Assembly (NCBI RefSeq): GCF_002846335.1
Contig: NZ_PJMQ01000001.1
Span: forward strand, 4,340,001 to 4,404,000
Source: Janthinobacterium sp. 61
GTDB taxonomy: Bacteria > Pseudomonadota > Gammaproteobacteria > Burkholderiales > Burkholderiaceae_D
Direction: 5' to 3'
DNA length: 64,000 nt
The position numbers and the translations under genes are program-made. Positions 1 to 7,968 of the stretch are shown here, piece by piece (position 1 is the stretch's first letter; each line of letters starts with the position of its first letter). Below the pieces are notes generated by a model, which ran no database searches, was not told where the DNA came from, and was given only the letters and a program-made list of their open reading frames with translations.

Positions 1-645
1 GTGGATATCCTGCGCCTCGCAAGCGGCCACCACCAGTTCGCCCAGCGGATCGTTGTCCGCATGGCCGATCAGCTCGCCATTCAAACCATGCGCCGTCAAC
101 GGCGTGCCGCAATCTGCCCCCTGCCAGGTGCCGGTCGGCGCAATCACCGTCATGACACCGTGCGCAATGGGTTCGGCCACGATGCCCGGATGGCGCGGGT
201 CTTGCAGCGATACGGCCAGGTCCGCTTCACCAAGGCGCAGGGTATTGACGATCTCGCCCGTGTGGTGGGTGGCCAGTTGGCAACGCGTGTGGGGAAAGTC
301 GCGGCGCCACTCCGTCATGGCAAACGGCAAGACGCTGATGGCGAGCGTCGGCGTGGACACCAAACGGATGGTCTCCACCGCATGGCCCTTCAGGCTGGCC
401 GCCAGGCGGCGGATGCCCAATAAATCGCGGTTGAGCTTTTCCGTCTCGACAAACAGGCGGTGCGCCTCCGGTTTCGGGTACAGCTTGCCCCGCACGCGCT
501 CGAACAGTGGCATGCCCAGTTGCAACTCACAGTGCTGCAAGACCTTGGTCACGGCCGGCTGCGAAATATGCAGCACCTGGGCCGCGCCGCTGATGGTGCC
601 AACTTGCATGATGGCATGAAACACTTCGATATGACGCAGCCGCAT
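1..645 (-). CDS. LysR-family transcriptional regulator, opine/OccR-like (3' end missing)
   Basis: The reading frame starts at the ATG complementary to 643-645 and runs off the window, giving 215 residues of a usual ~300. The N-terminus (MRLRHIEVFHAIMQVGTISG, then AAQVLHISQPAVTKVLQHCE) is a typical LysR winged HTH. The wording HIEVFHAIM and the LFERVRGKLYP segment resemble the opine-type LysR subgroup (OccR/NocR relatives), from memory of that family. From about residue 90 the periplasmic-binding-protein-like effector domain begins; its last ~85 residues lie outside the window. It is transcribed away from the downstream window and its target is unknown. Confidence 0.85.
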   Translation of the reverse strand, partial: MRLRHIEVFHAIMQVGTISGAAQVLHISQPAVTKVLQHCELQLGMPLFERVRGKLYPKPEAHRLFVETEKLNRDLLGIRRLAASLKGHAVETIRLVSTPTLAISVLPFAMTEWRRDFPHTRCQLATHHTGEIVNTLRLGEADLAVSLQDPRHPGIVAEPIAHGVMTVIAPTGTWQGADCGTPLTAHGLNGELIGHADNDPLGELVVAACEAQDIH

Positions 646-728
646 GAGCTATTCCTTTACCTTGCCGTGGCCACTTGGGCCGTCAACGTTCAGCATATAA
701 GAAAAAGTCATGGGTTGGAACGGCCGTG

Positions 729-1529
729 CTACTTTGTTGCAACAGCCGGCGCCAGCGTCGTCAGCACTTCCAGCAAGGCCGCCGTTTCGCCATCGGGCGT
801 GCCGTCAAACAATGTGTTGCGGTATTTCATCTGGAAGGCGATCAGCACATTGCGCGTCGCTTCGTCGAAGATGCCCGTATTCGGCGTCGCGTAACCGTGC
901 TGGGCTAGCTTCTTCTGGAACCAGACGGCGTCCGGCACTTGCTGCTCAAAAATAAGGCGCTGCGCGGCAACACGGTTGGCATCGGGCCAGACGATCAGGC
1001 CCGCATCGGCCAGCTGGCGCCATGGAAACAGGGGGCCCGGATCCTGCTTGCGCTGCGGGGCGATTTCGTTGTGGCCGAGGATATTTTCCGGCGCGATGTT
1101 GTAGCGTGCCTGGATATCTTTCAACAACGGAATCAACTCATCAATCTGTGCCTGCGGGAAGGGATACCAGAGGCGGCCTTCCGGCGTGTCCTTGTAGCCG
1201 GGGTTGACGATCTCGATGCCGATCGAGCTGACATTCAACTGTGTATAAGTCTTCCAGTTACTCACACCCGCGTGATTGGCCTGGCGCGATTCGTCGACCA
1301 GCACGTAAAACTTCGGCTTGTCCGTGTCGGTCAACAAATAATGGCTGCTGACTACTTGTTCTGTCAGGATCTTGATCGAACGCGGCAAGTCGCTGACCGT
1401 GTAATGGAGGACGATGAATTTCACGCGCGGGCTCTGGCTGCGCGCCGTCAAACTATGGTCGAGATGCGGCGCGGGCGTGGTACAGGCGGAGAGCAGGGCC
1501 ACCAGCAGGGCGAGGGCGATTTTTTTCAT
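729..1529 (-). CDS. amiD: AmiD-like N-acetylmuramoyl-L-alanine amidase, lipoprotein
   Basis: 266 aa. The signal peptide ends in lipobox LSAC (Cys16), and Thr at +2 suggests outer-membrane sorting. The Ami2 (N-acetylmuramoyl-L-alanine amidase) domain spans about residues 35-185. Likely zinc-ligand regions are LHYTVS and GHNEIAPQRKQDPGPLFPW, which carry the usual His and the D-P-G motif. A peptidoglycan-binding-like domain follows at about 195-260 (GIFDEATRNVLIAFQ). Family members cut the amide between MurNAc/anhydroMurNAc and L-Ala. It is the last gene of the minus-strand run murQ-ampG-digH-kinase-amiD, 30 nt after the kinase. The symbol is by similarity of architecture to E. coli AmiD. Confidence 0.85.
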   Translation of the reverse strand: MKKIALALLVALLSACTTPAPHLDHSLTARSQSPRVKFIVLHYTVSDLPRSIKILTEQVVSSHYLLTDTDKPKFYVLVDESRQANHAGVSNWKTYTQLNVSSIGIEIVNPGYKDTPEGRLWYPFPQAQIDELIPLLKDIQARYNIAPENILGHNEIAPQRKQDPGPLFPWRQLADAGLIVWPDANRVAAQRLIFEQQVPDAVWFQKKLAQHGYATPNTGIFDEATRNVLIAFQMKYRNTLFDGTPDGETAALLEVLTTLAPAVATK

Positions 1530-1559
1530 GCAAGATCCATGGTCGGGTTAATAAAATAA

Positions 1560-2507
1560 TCAGTCTTTGCCGGCATACAAGCTGGCCGTCCTGGCTGCCA
1601 ACTTGGCTGCGGCCTCATGCGAACGGGCAACTTTTTGCTCCATCATCAACGATACCGGCAAAGCGGCGCGCATGGCAACCGCGATGGCTGGGTGCAATTG
1701 CGCCGCCCGCCCCGCCAGCACCACGGGACGGGGGCCGTACCGCGCCGTCAGGGCCAGCACCAGGCGCGCCAGTTCCCGCCCCGCGCACTGCAAGATATCC
1801 AGCGCGAACGGGTCGCTTTCCGCACTGGCGGCCACGGCCAGCGCCAGCCGGCCGATAGCGCCCCGGTCCTGGCCATACATGAAGGCGCGCGACAATGACC
1901 AGTCGCTGCCGCCCAGTTGCGCAAACACGGCTTGGGCCATGGGCGAACTTTGCCAGCTACCGGGTGCCTCGTCTTCGCGGCGCCAGATATGGCGCAAGGC
2001 TTCGCGGGCGATCCAGTAACCGCCGCCGCCATCGTCGAGCAGCACGCCGCGCCCGCCCGCGCGATGAAACCCGCCGTCCGCATCGATCCAGGCGGCAATC
2101 GAACCCGTGCCAGCGTAGACCAGATAACCTTCGCCCGGTTCAAAACTGTCGCGATAAGCAATGTCGATATCGTTGCCCACGCTGACGTGGGCGGCGTCCA
2201 GCGCCAGCAGGGTGGCCAGCATTTGCGCCAGGACAACATCGTCGCCGCCAAAGCCCGTCAAGCCAGCCACCACGGCACGCGGCTGGCCAACAGCCAGCAC
2301 GGCCTGGCACAGCCGGGCAAACGTGGCGTGCACGGCTGAGCGGCCCGCATCGCTGCTCATTTGCAAGGCAGACAAGCCTTCCACTGTGCCGTCGGCCACA
2401 ATGGCGCCGTCAACGGTGGCCAGAGCCCAGCGCGTCTGCGTGCCGCCCGCGTCAATGCCCAGGCCCAGCACGGGCACTGCATTATTGGCTGTAGGGAAGG
2501 AAATCAT
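1560..2507 (-). CDS. BadF/BadG/BcrA/BcrD-type amino-sugar kinase (GlcNAc/MurNAc kinase-like)
   Basis: 315 aa from the ATG at 2507; an upstream in-frame ATG at 2564 would add 19 residues with no family resemblance. The phosphate-1 loop GLGIDAGGTQTRWAL is at about residue 15, VSVGNDIDIAYR (phosphate-2 region) at about 108-119, and GYLVYAGTGSIAAW follows. This is the ASKHA sugar-kinase fold. The same family includes GlcNAc kinases and the clostridial MurK, which phosphorylates both MurNAc and GlcNAc. Its place between a DigH-like glycosidase, AmpG and murQ makes MurNAc and/or GlcNAc the probable substrate. Which of the two cannot be read from sequence. Confidence 0.75.
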   Translation of the reverse strand: MISFPTANNAVPVLGLGIDAGGTQTRWALATVDGAIVADGTVEGLSALQMSSDAGRSAVHATFARLCQAVLAVGQPRAVVAGLTGFGGDDVVLAQMLATLLALDAAHVSVGNDIDIAYRDSFEPGEGYLVYAGTGSIAAWIDADGGFHRAGGRGVLLDDGGGGYWIAREALRHIWRREDEAPGSWQSSPMAQAVFAQLGGSDWSLSRAFMYGQDRGAIGRLALAVAASAESDPFALDILQCAGRELARLVLALTARYGPRPVVLAGRAAQLHPAIAVAMRAALPVSLMMEQKVARSHEAAAKLAARTASLYAGKD

Positions 2508-2601
2508 GGCATGAGTGTAAAGCCAAGCGAAGCTTGCAGGCATGAAAGCTTGCGCATGTTTCATGCCTGCAGGTTATGGACTGCCGGTGCGCCGGCAACA
2601 A

Positions 2602-4263
2602 TTATTTGGCGGGGGCCGTAAACGGTTCGCGCACGGTGACGCGGGGGCTTTCATTGCCGAGACGGTCCACGGCGCTGACCACCACCGCGTTGACTTTACC
2701 AGTGGCGTCATCGACCAGGGTCAGCTCGCCCTGTACACCTGTGACCACGGTAAAACGCCAGTCTTCGCCGTAGCGGGCCCAGACGGCGTACTGGGCCACG
2801 GGTTTGCCGCCCCCCGCCGCCAATTTGACGTTCAGGCTGCTGGAATCGCGGCGCAAGGCCAGCACAGGCGTGCCCGGTGCTTCCTTGCCCAGCCACGGCG
2901 TAGCGGGAATCAGGGCTGGGCTTTGATACACGGTCGCTTTGAGTTGCTCGCTGACACCCTTGCGGTTCTGCATCAACGGCACCATGCTGAAATGCACTTG
3001 TCCATTCGCGCCGGGGCGCGTGCGCGTCACTTCGATCTGCTTGATAATCTCTTGTGGCGTGAAGGACTTGGCAGAATTGTCGATCCGACTCGTATATAAA
3101 CCCGGCCACACGTGGCGGCCATACGGGTTTTGCGCCAGCCAATAGTCGAGCAGCACGCCAAACGCTTGCGGCGCCTGCGCCACGGGCCAGTACAGCTGCG
3201 GCGACAGGTAATCGAGCCAACCCTTGGCCAGCCACAGTTCCGCATCCGCATACAATTTGTCGTACTGGCTGAAGCCGACGATGCCGGCAGGGCGGCGGTC
3301 GGGACGGCCGATGCCGAACGGACTAATGCCGAAGCGCACCCAGCTCTTTTCGCGGTGGATGCCTGTGTATAACGCTTCGATCAGCTGGTTGACGTTCTGG
3401 CGACGCCAGGAAGGGCGGTCCAGTTGGCCACCGGCCAGCAGATATTGCTGCCAGGAAGGCTCATCGGGAAACGGCAGTTCGCGCTTGGCGCCGCCATTGC
3501 CCGCGTCCAGCGCGGCCGTCTCGGCTCCCGCACCGGCGCCGGGCGCGTCGATCGGATACGGATAAAAGTAATCGTCGATGTGCACGCCATCGATATCGTA
3601 GCGGCGCACCACGTCCAGTACCACGTCCGTCGTGTGCTTCGAGGCGGCGGCATCGCCCGGATCCATCCACAGGTAGCGGCCGTATTGCTTGACGGATGCC
3701 GGATTGGTGGAAGCGAAGCTGTCGCGTGCCAGCGGCGACTTGGCCGTCGCGTGACGGGCCCGGTAGGGGTTGAACCAGGCGTGCAATTCCAGGCCGCGCG
3801 CATGCGCCTGCGCCACCCAGAAAGCCAGCGGGTCATATATGGGCAACGGCGGCTGCCCCTGCTTGCCGGTCAGGTATTCCGACCACGGCTCCAGCTGCGA
3901 TGGGTAAATCGTGTCGGCGCTGGGCCGTACCTGCAGCACAATCGCGTTCAGATTCAAGGACTTGGCACGATCGAGGATGGCGATCGCCTCGGCTTGCTGC
4001 TTGGCGACAGGCAAATTGCTGCGGCTGGGCCAATCGATATTGGCGACCGTCGAGACCCAGGCGGCGCGGAATTCGCGCGGCGCCGGCGGCGGCACTTCGC
4101 CCGTGATGTGCTGCACGGGCGGCACGGCCGGCAAACCCGCTTCGCCCGGCGTCACTGCGGAGGGCAGTTTGGTGCTGGTACAGCTGCTAAGCAATGTGGC
4201 GGTGGCCAGCGCGGCCAGCACGCCAGCCGTGGCGCCCAGGCGTTTTTTGAAAGTAGACAACAA
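2602..4263 (-). CDS. digH: DigH-like family 10 glycoside hydrolase (GHL10/DUF187), lipoprotein
   Basis: 553 aa. The signal peptide ends in lipobox LSSC (Cys28). The GHL10 domain begins at about residue 60 (EFRAAWVSTVANIDWPS) and includes NAIVLQVRPSADTIYPS, LELHAWFNPYR, the acidic DGVHIDDYFYPYP motif, RFGISPFGIGRP and YLSPQLYWPV. A C-terminal beta-sandwich (about 455-550, VAQYAVWARYGEDWRF) is FN3-like. E. coli DigH (YddW) is a divisome-associated hydrolase that cleaves denuded glycan strands. The clustering with AmpG, MurQ and AmiD supports a peptidoglycan-glycan substrate here. A plain GHL10 hydrolase of another polysaccharide is the alternative. Confidence 0.8.
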   Translation of the reverse strand: MLSTFKKRLGATAGVLAALATATLLSSCTSTKLPSAVTPGEAGLPAVPPVQHITGEVPPPAPREFRAAWVSTVANIDWPSRSNLPVAKQQAEAIAILDRAKSLNLNAIVLQVRPSADTIYPSQLEPWSEYLTGKQGQPPLPIYDPLAFWVAQAHARGLELHAWFNPYRARHATAKSPLARDSFASTNPASVKQYGRYLWMDPGDAAASKHTTDVVLDVVRRYDIDGVHIDDYFYPYPIDAPGAGAGAETAALDAGNGGAKRELPFPDEPSWQQYLLAGGQLDRPSWRRQNVNQLIEALYTGIHREKSWVRFGISPFGIGRPDRRPAGIVGFSQYDKLYADAELWLAKGWLDYLSPQLYWPVAQAPQAFGVLLDYWLAQNPYGRHVWPGLYTSRIDNSAKSFTPQEIIKQIEVTRTRPGANGQVHFSMVPLMQNRKGVSEQLKATVYQSPALIPATPWLGKEAPGTPVLALRRDSSSLNVKLAAGGGKPVAQYAVWARYGEDWRFTVVTGVQGELTLVDDATGKVNAVVVSAVDRLGNESPRVTVREPFTAPAK

Positions 4264-4354
4264 AACAATTCCTTGCAGTGGTGAAGCGCAGGTCTATCGG
4301 TGCGGGCATTTTACTGTGCGCCCGCCATCCTTGCGGGCGCACGGTTCAAAAGAA

Positions 4355-5653
4355 TCAGGCCTCGGCCTTCTTGCCGAATTCGGGATCGATCTTGACCAGC
4401 GCTGCCATGATGAAAGCAGGAATGGTGGCGATGCAAACCCAGATGAAGAAATGCTGGTAGCCAAGCATTTGCTGTATCCAGCCGCTCGCCATACCTGGCA
4501 GCATCATGCCCAGGGCCATGAAACCCGTGCAAATGGCGTAATGGGCCGTTTTATGCGCGCCGTCAGAAACCATGATCATGTACAACATATAGGAAGCGAA
4601 ACCGAAGCCATAGCCAAATTGCTCAAGCGCAATGCCACTGGCGATCACATAGATGCTGCTGGGCAAGGCGCTGGCCAGGTAGACAAACACCAGATCGGGC
4701 AAGTGAACGGACAGCACCATGATCCACAGGCAGCGTTTCAAGCCAAAGCGGGAAATGATGTAACCGCCCAGCAAGCCCCCCAGGGTCAGGGCGATTACGC
4801 CGATGGTGCCGTAGACGAGGCCCACCTGTTCCGTGCTGAGGCCCAGCCCCCCCTTGGCGACGGGGTCAAGCAGGAAGGGTGCGGCCAACTTCAACAGTTG
4901 CGCTTCGCCGAGGCGGAACAGCAGCAAAAAGCCCAGGATGACGAGAATATCCTTCTTCCTGAAGAAGGCGGCAAAGGTGGCGACGAACTCTTGCATAGGA
5001 GAAATACCGGCGCCCTGGATGCTGGGGCGGTCCTCCTTCGGTTTCGGCAAGACAAAATAGTGATACAGGAAGAGGGCGATGAACAGGCCGGCCAAAATCG
5101 CAAACACGACGGACCAGGCCAGCTGCACATTGCCCGTCGCATGCGTCAAATAGCCGGCCAGAAACACGAGACCACCCTGGCCCGCAATCATCGCCAGACG
5201 GTAAAACGTGCTGCGCACGCCGACGAAGGCCGCTTGCTGGTGTTCTTCCAGGCCCAGCATGTAAAAGCCGTCGGCGGCAATATCATGCGTGGCGGAACTG
5301 AAGGCCATCAGCCAGAAGATGGCTAGGCTGATCTGGAAAAAATGCGGCAGGGACGTCGTCAGGGCCACCAGCGCCAGCGCAGCGCCGATCACCAGTTGCA
5401 AGCCGACGATCCAGAAGCGCTTGGTGCGGTACATATCGATGAAGGGCGACCACAGGGGCTTGATGACCCAGGGCAAATACAGCCAGCTGGTATACAGCGC
5501 GATATCCGTATTGGAAAAACCATAGTTCTTGTACATGATCACGGACAAGGTCATGACCACTACATAGGGAATGCCCTGGCCGAAATACAGGGAGGGGATC
5601 CACAGCCACGGCTTATTCGTGCGCGCCGGGGCGGTTTGTTTCGCTAGCTCCAT
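4355..5653 (-). CDS. ampG: AmpG-family muropeptide MFS permease
   Basis: 432 aa, polytopic, about 12 hydrophobic segments. The start region PWLWIPSLYFGQGIPYVVVM and the segment MAFSSATHDIAADGFYML (carrying the DIAxDG signature of AmpG proteins at about 122-131) identify the family. AmpG imports GlcNAc-anhydroMurNAc with or without peptide in symport with protons. It lies 45 nt downstream of murQ and 91 nt upstream of digH on the same strand, so it is probably co-transcribed. The substrate range (disaccharide versus muropeptide) is not decidable from sequence. Confidence 0.85.
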   Translation of the reverse strand: MELAKQTAPARTNKPWLWIPSLYFGQGIPYVVVMTLSVIMYKNYGFSNTDIALYTSWLYLPWVIKPLWSPFIDMYRTKRFWIVGLQLVIGAALALVALTTSLPHFFQISLAIFWLMAFSSATHDIAADGFYMLGLEEHQQAAFVGVRSTFYRLAMIAGQGGLVFLAGYLTHATGNVQLAWSVVFAILAGLFIALFLYHYFVLPKPKEDRPSIQGAGISPMQEFVATFAAFFRKKDILVILGFLLLFRLGEAQLLKLAAPFLLDPVAKGGLGLSTEQVGLVYGTIGVIALTLGGLLGGYIISRFGLKRCLWIMVLSVHLPDLVFVYLASALPSSIYVIASGIALEQFGYGFGFASYMLYMIMVSDGAHKTAHYAICTGFMALGMMLPGMASGWIQQMLGYQHFFIWVCIATIPAFIMAALVKIDPEFGKKAEA

Positions 5654-5698
5654 ACATCCTTCTTTGTCTCCCAGACAGAAGAATGCCGCGCCATCGGA

Positions 5699-6580
5699 TC
5701 AGGCCGCCAGTGCCGCCCGCACACTGCCGTCCGCGCCGGCCAACAATGCCTGTGCCTGGTTTGTATTGATTTTTTTGATCAAGGCAACAATCGCTACCTT
5801 GACGTGATAGTGGCATTGCTCGAGCACGGTCCTGGCCTGCGCCTCACTGGCGCCGGTGGCATGCATGGTCAGACGCACCGCCCGCCAGATCAGCTTGGCG
5901 TTGGTCGGCTTCAAGTCTACCATCAAGTTTCCGTAAGTTTTATGCAAACCCACCATCAGGGCGCTGGAAATCGTGTTCAGGGTGATTTTTTGTGCCGTGC
6001 CCGCTTTCAAACGCGTACTGCCGGAAATGACTTCCATGCCCGTGTCGAGCACGATGCCGCATTGCGCCTCGTGCGCCACGGGAGCATCCACATTATTGGC
6101 GATGCCGATGGTCAGGGCGCCCGCCGTGCGCGCAGCCAGCAGCGCGCCCAGCACATACGGCGTGGCGCCGGAGGCGGCCAGCAGGATCACCACATCATTG
6201 GCCTGCGGCTGCAGGGCCAGCAAATCCCGCTCGCCTTGCTCCACATCATCTTCCGCCCCTTCGACGGCCGCAAACATGGCACCCGCCCCGCCGGCCAGGA
6301 TGGCGACGGCCCGCTCGGGCGGCCAGGAAAAGGTGGGATTGAGTTCAACACTGTCGAGTACGCCCAGGCGGCCCGATGTGCCCGCACCCACATACAGCAG
6401 GCGTCCGCCGGCGGCGATGCGGGGCAGGGCGGCCGTGATGGCGGCCCCGATTTGCGGCGACGCCAGACGCACGGCTTCGACGGCCCAGAACTGGTCATCG
6501 ACCAGGGCCGCTACCAATTGCTCTACCGGGTACAGATCCAGATCCGGATGCCGCCGGCTCGGGGTTTCAGTTTTCAACAT
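5699..6580 (-). CDS. murQ: N-acetylmuramic acid 6-phosphate etherase
   Basis: 293 aa from the ATG at 6580 (MLKTETPSRRHPDLDL); an upstream ATG at 6622 would add an atypical 14-residue leader. It converts MurNAc-6-P to GlcNAc-6-P and D-lactate. The SIS-domain signature LYVGAGTSGRLGVLDSVELNPTF holds the catalytic Glu (VEL; E83 in E. coli). AGGAGAMFAAVEGAEDD, the second SIS loop ILLAASGATPYVLGAL and the C-terminal UBA-like region LEQCHYHVKVAIV follow. It is the first gene of the recycling run. Having murQ implies that a MurNAc or anhydroMurNAc kinase acts before it; the kinase three genes downstream is the local candidate. Confidence 0.93.
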   Translation of the reverse strand: MLKTETPSRRHPDLDLYPVEQLVAALVDDQFWAVEAVRLASPQIGAAITAALPRIAAGGRLLYVGAGTSGRLGVLDSVELNPTFSWPPERAVAILAGGAGAMFAAVEGAEDDVEQGERDLLALQPQANDVVILLAASGATPYVLGALLAARTAGALTIGIANNVDAPVAHEAQCGIVLDTGMEVISGSTRLKAGTAQKITLNTISSALMVGLHKTYGNLMVDLKPTNAKLIWRAVRLTMHATGASEAQARTVLEQCHYHVKVAIVALIKKINTNQAQALLAGADGSVRAALAA

Positions 6581-6767
6581 GATTTCAGAACATGGTTGAA
6601 GGTGAAACCAGTTTAATACCAACCAGCGAGATCAACCATGAAAGCTTGGCAGGTGGGCATAACGGGAGCTTATGGCTAGTGCAGGAAGGTGGGGTGCTAC
6701 TTGTACTTCGATACGCTCCCGTTTGTGTCTATACTTCAGCTCGACGCCAACATCCACGACACGCCCC

Positions 6768-7826
6768 ATGATCGCTCGCCAATTGCTGTTCCTGTTTAGC
6801 GCTCTTGGCGCCATCAACGGTATTTTTCTGGCCGTCTATTTTTTCAGCCGCCGGCCTCGCTGCCTCGCCGACTGCATGCTGGGTGCATTGCTGCTTGCCG
6901 TCGGGGTGCGCACCGCCAAATCCGTTTTCCTCTTCTTCAACCCTGCGATCGCCATTGAATTCCGACAACTGGGCCTGTCGGCCTGCCTGCTGATCGGTCC
7001 CTTGACCTATCTCTATGTGCGCTCTTTCCTGGCCGGGCTGGCGCAGTTGCCTGCCGGCCAACAATGGCGTTGGCATCTCGGCTTGTCCTTCCTGCTGATA
7101 GGCATAGGCGTTGCCTTTCCGTATTCCGCGTATCGTCCCGTGTGGGACCTGTCGAGCCATGCCATTCATGTGTTCTGGCTATGCTACCTGCTGGCAACTG
7201 CCAAGTTGCTCTGGCAAAGCCGCCATGCGTGGCTGAACGACGGACAGCGGATGGCCACCAGCAGCGTGCTCCCGCTGAGCGTCTTTGCAGGCAGCTGTGT
7301 CATGCTGGCGGCGTACGCGAGCACGCCGTTCACGTCCTATATTGTCGGCGCCTTGTCGTTCACCTTCTCGCTGCATGTCGCGGTCATGGTCTTTCTGCTG
7401 AGAAAGGAAACCTCGACGTCTGCCGACCCGAAGCAGAAGTACCAGAATAGCCGCCTGACGCACGAAGATGCGCTTGCCGTGCTCGCTGCGCTGGAACAGC
7501 AGATGAGCGGGCAGAAATCCTATCTGAATCCGAACCTCACCCTGGCCCAACTGGCCAAGCGGGCGGGATGCACGCAGGCGCAGGTATCGCAGGTGCTGAA
7601 TGACAAGCTGAGCAAGAGCTTCACTACCTACGTCAACGAATACCGTATCGCCGAAGCGAAACAGGTATTGACCGACGAGCCGCAACTGAACCTGGATATC
7701 GTTGCCGAGCGCTGCGGATTCAATTCCAGTTCCACCTTCTACTCTACCTTCAAGAAAGTTGCCGGGCAGACGCCCGCCAGCTTCCGGGTCCAATCTGGCC
7801 AGGCGGCCAGGGCCATTTCCGCGTAA
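6768..7826 (+). CDS. Membrane-bound AraC-family regulator (multi-TM sensor + HTH_18)
   Basis: 352 aa from the ATG at 6768. An upstream in-frame start at 6672 would add 32 residues of polar, non-membrane sequence ahead of the first membrane helix. Residues ~1-205 hold about seven hydrophobic helices (MIARQLLFLFSALGAINGIF onward). The C-terminal ~110 residues form the double HTH of AraC proteins (LTLAQLAKRAGCTQAQVSQV; then NLDIVAERCGFNSSSTFYST, FKKVAGQTPASFR). This architecture is a one-component membrane sensor-regulator. It is followed after 142 nt by the exported DJ-1-like gene, a plausible target. The stimulus is unknown. Confidence 0.85.
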   Translation: MIARQLLFLFSALGAINGIFLAVYFFSRRPRCLADCMLGALLLAVGVRTAKSVFLFFNPAIAIEFRQLGLSACLLIGPLTYLYVRSFLAGLAQLPAGQQWRWHLGLSFLLIGIGVAFPYSAYRPVWDLSSHAIHVFWLCYLLATAKLLWQSRHAWLNDGQRMATSSVLPLSVFAGSCVMLAAYASTPFTSYIVGALSFTFSLHVAVMVFLLRKETSTSADPKQKYQNSRLTHEDALAVLAALEQQMSGQKSYLNPNLTLAQLAKRAGCTQAQVSQVLNDKLSKSFTTYVNEYRIAEAKQVLTDEPQLNLDIVAERCGFNSSSTFYSTFKKVAGQTPASFRVQSGQAARAISA

Positions 7827-7831
7827 ATCCT

Positions 7832-7853
7832 CTCCGGAATCGCCATTCCGGAG
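7832..7853. terminator. Perfect 9-bp hairpin after the AraC-type gene
   Basis: CTCCGGAAT-CGCC-ATTCCGGAG, a perfect 9-bp stem with a 4-nt loop, starts 6 nt after the stop codon. No U-tract follows, so it may be an mRNA 3'-end stabiliser or a weak terminator rather than a classical rho-independent one. Confidence 0.45.
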
Positions 7854-7968
7854 TCTGAAATCATGTTTGGCGACATCAATTCCCCTGCATTTCGATAACT
7901 TATCGACCAGCAACGATCTGAAATAGTCGTTGCTCCGATAAACGCAGTTCTTCACTCAGGGTAAAGTC

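Noticed and set aside
3911..5326. 471-codon plus-strand frame across digH and ampG
   Set aside because: It spans two well-supported minus-strand genes and their gap, with low-complexity Gln/Ala/Gly content.
5766..5773. TTGATCAA as an FNR site near the murQ 3' end
   Set aside because: The half-sites are fused without the required 4-nt spacer, and it lies inside a coding region.
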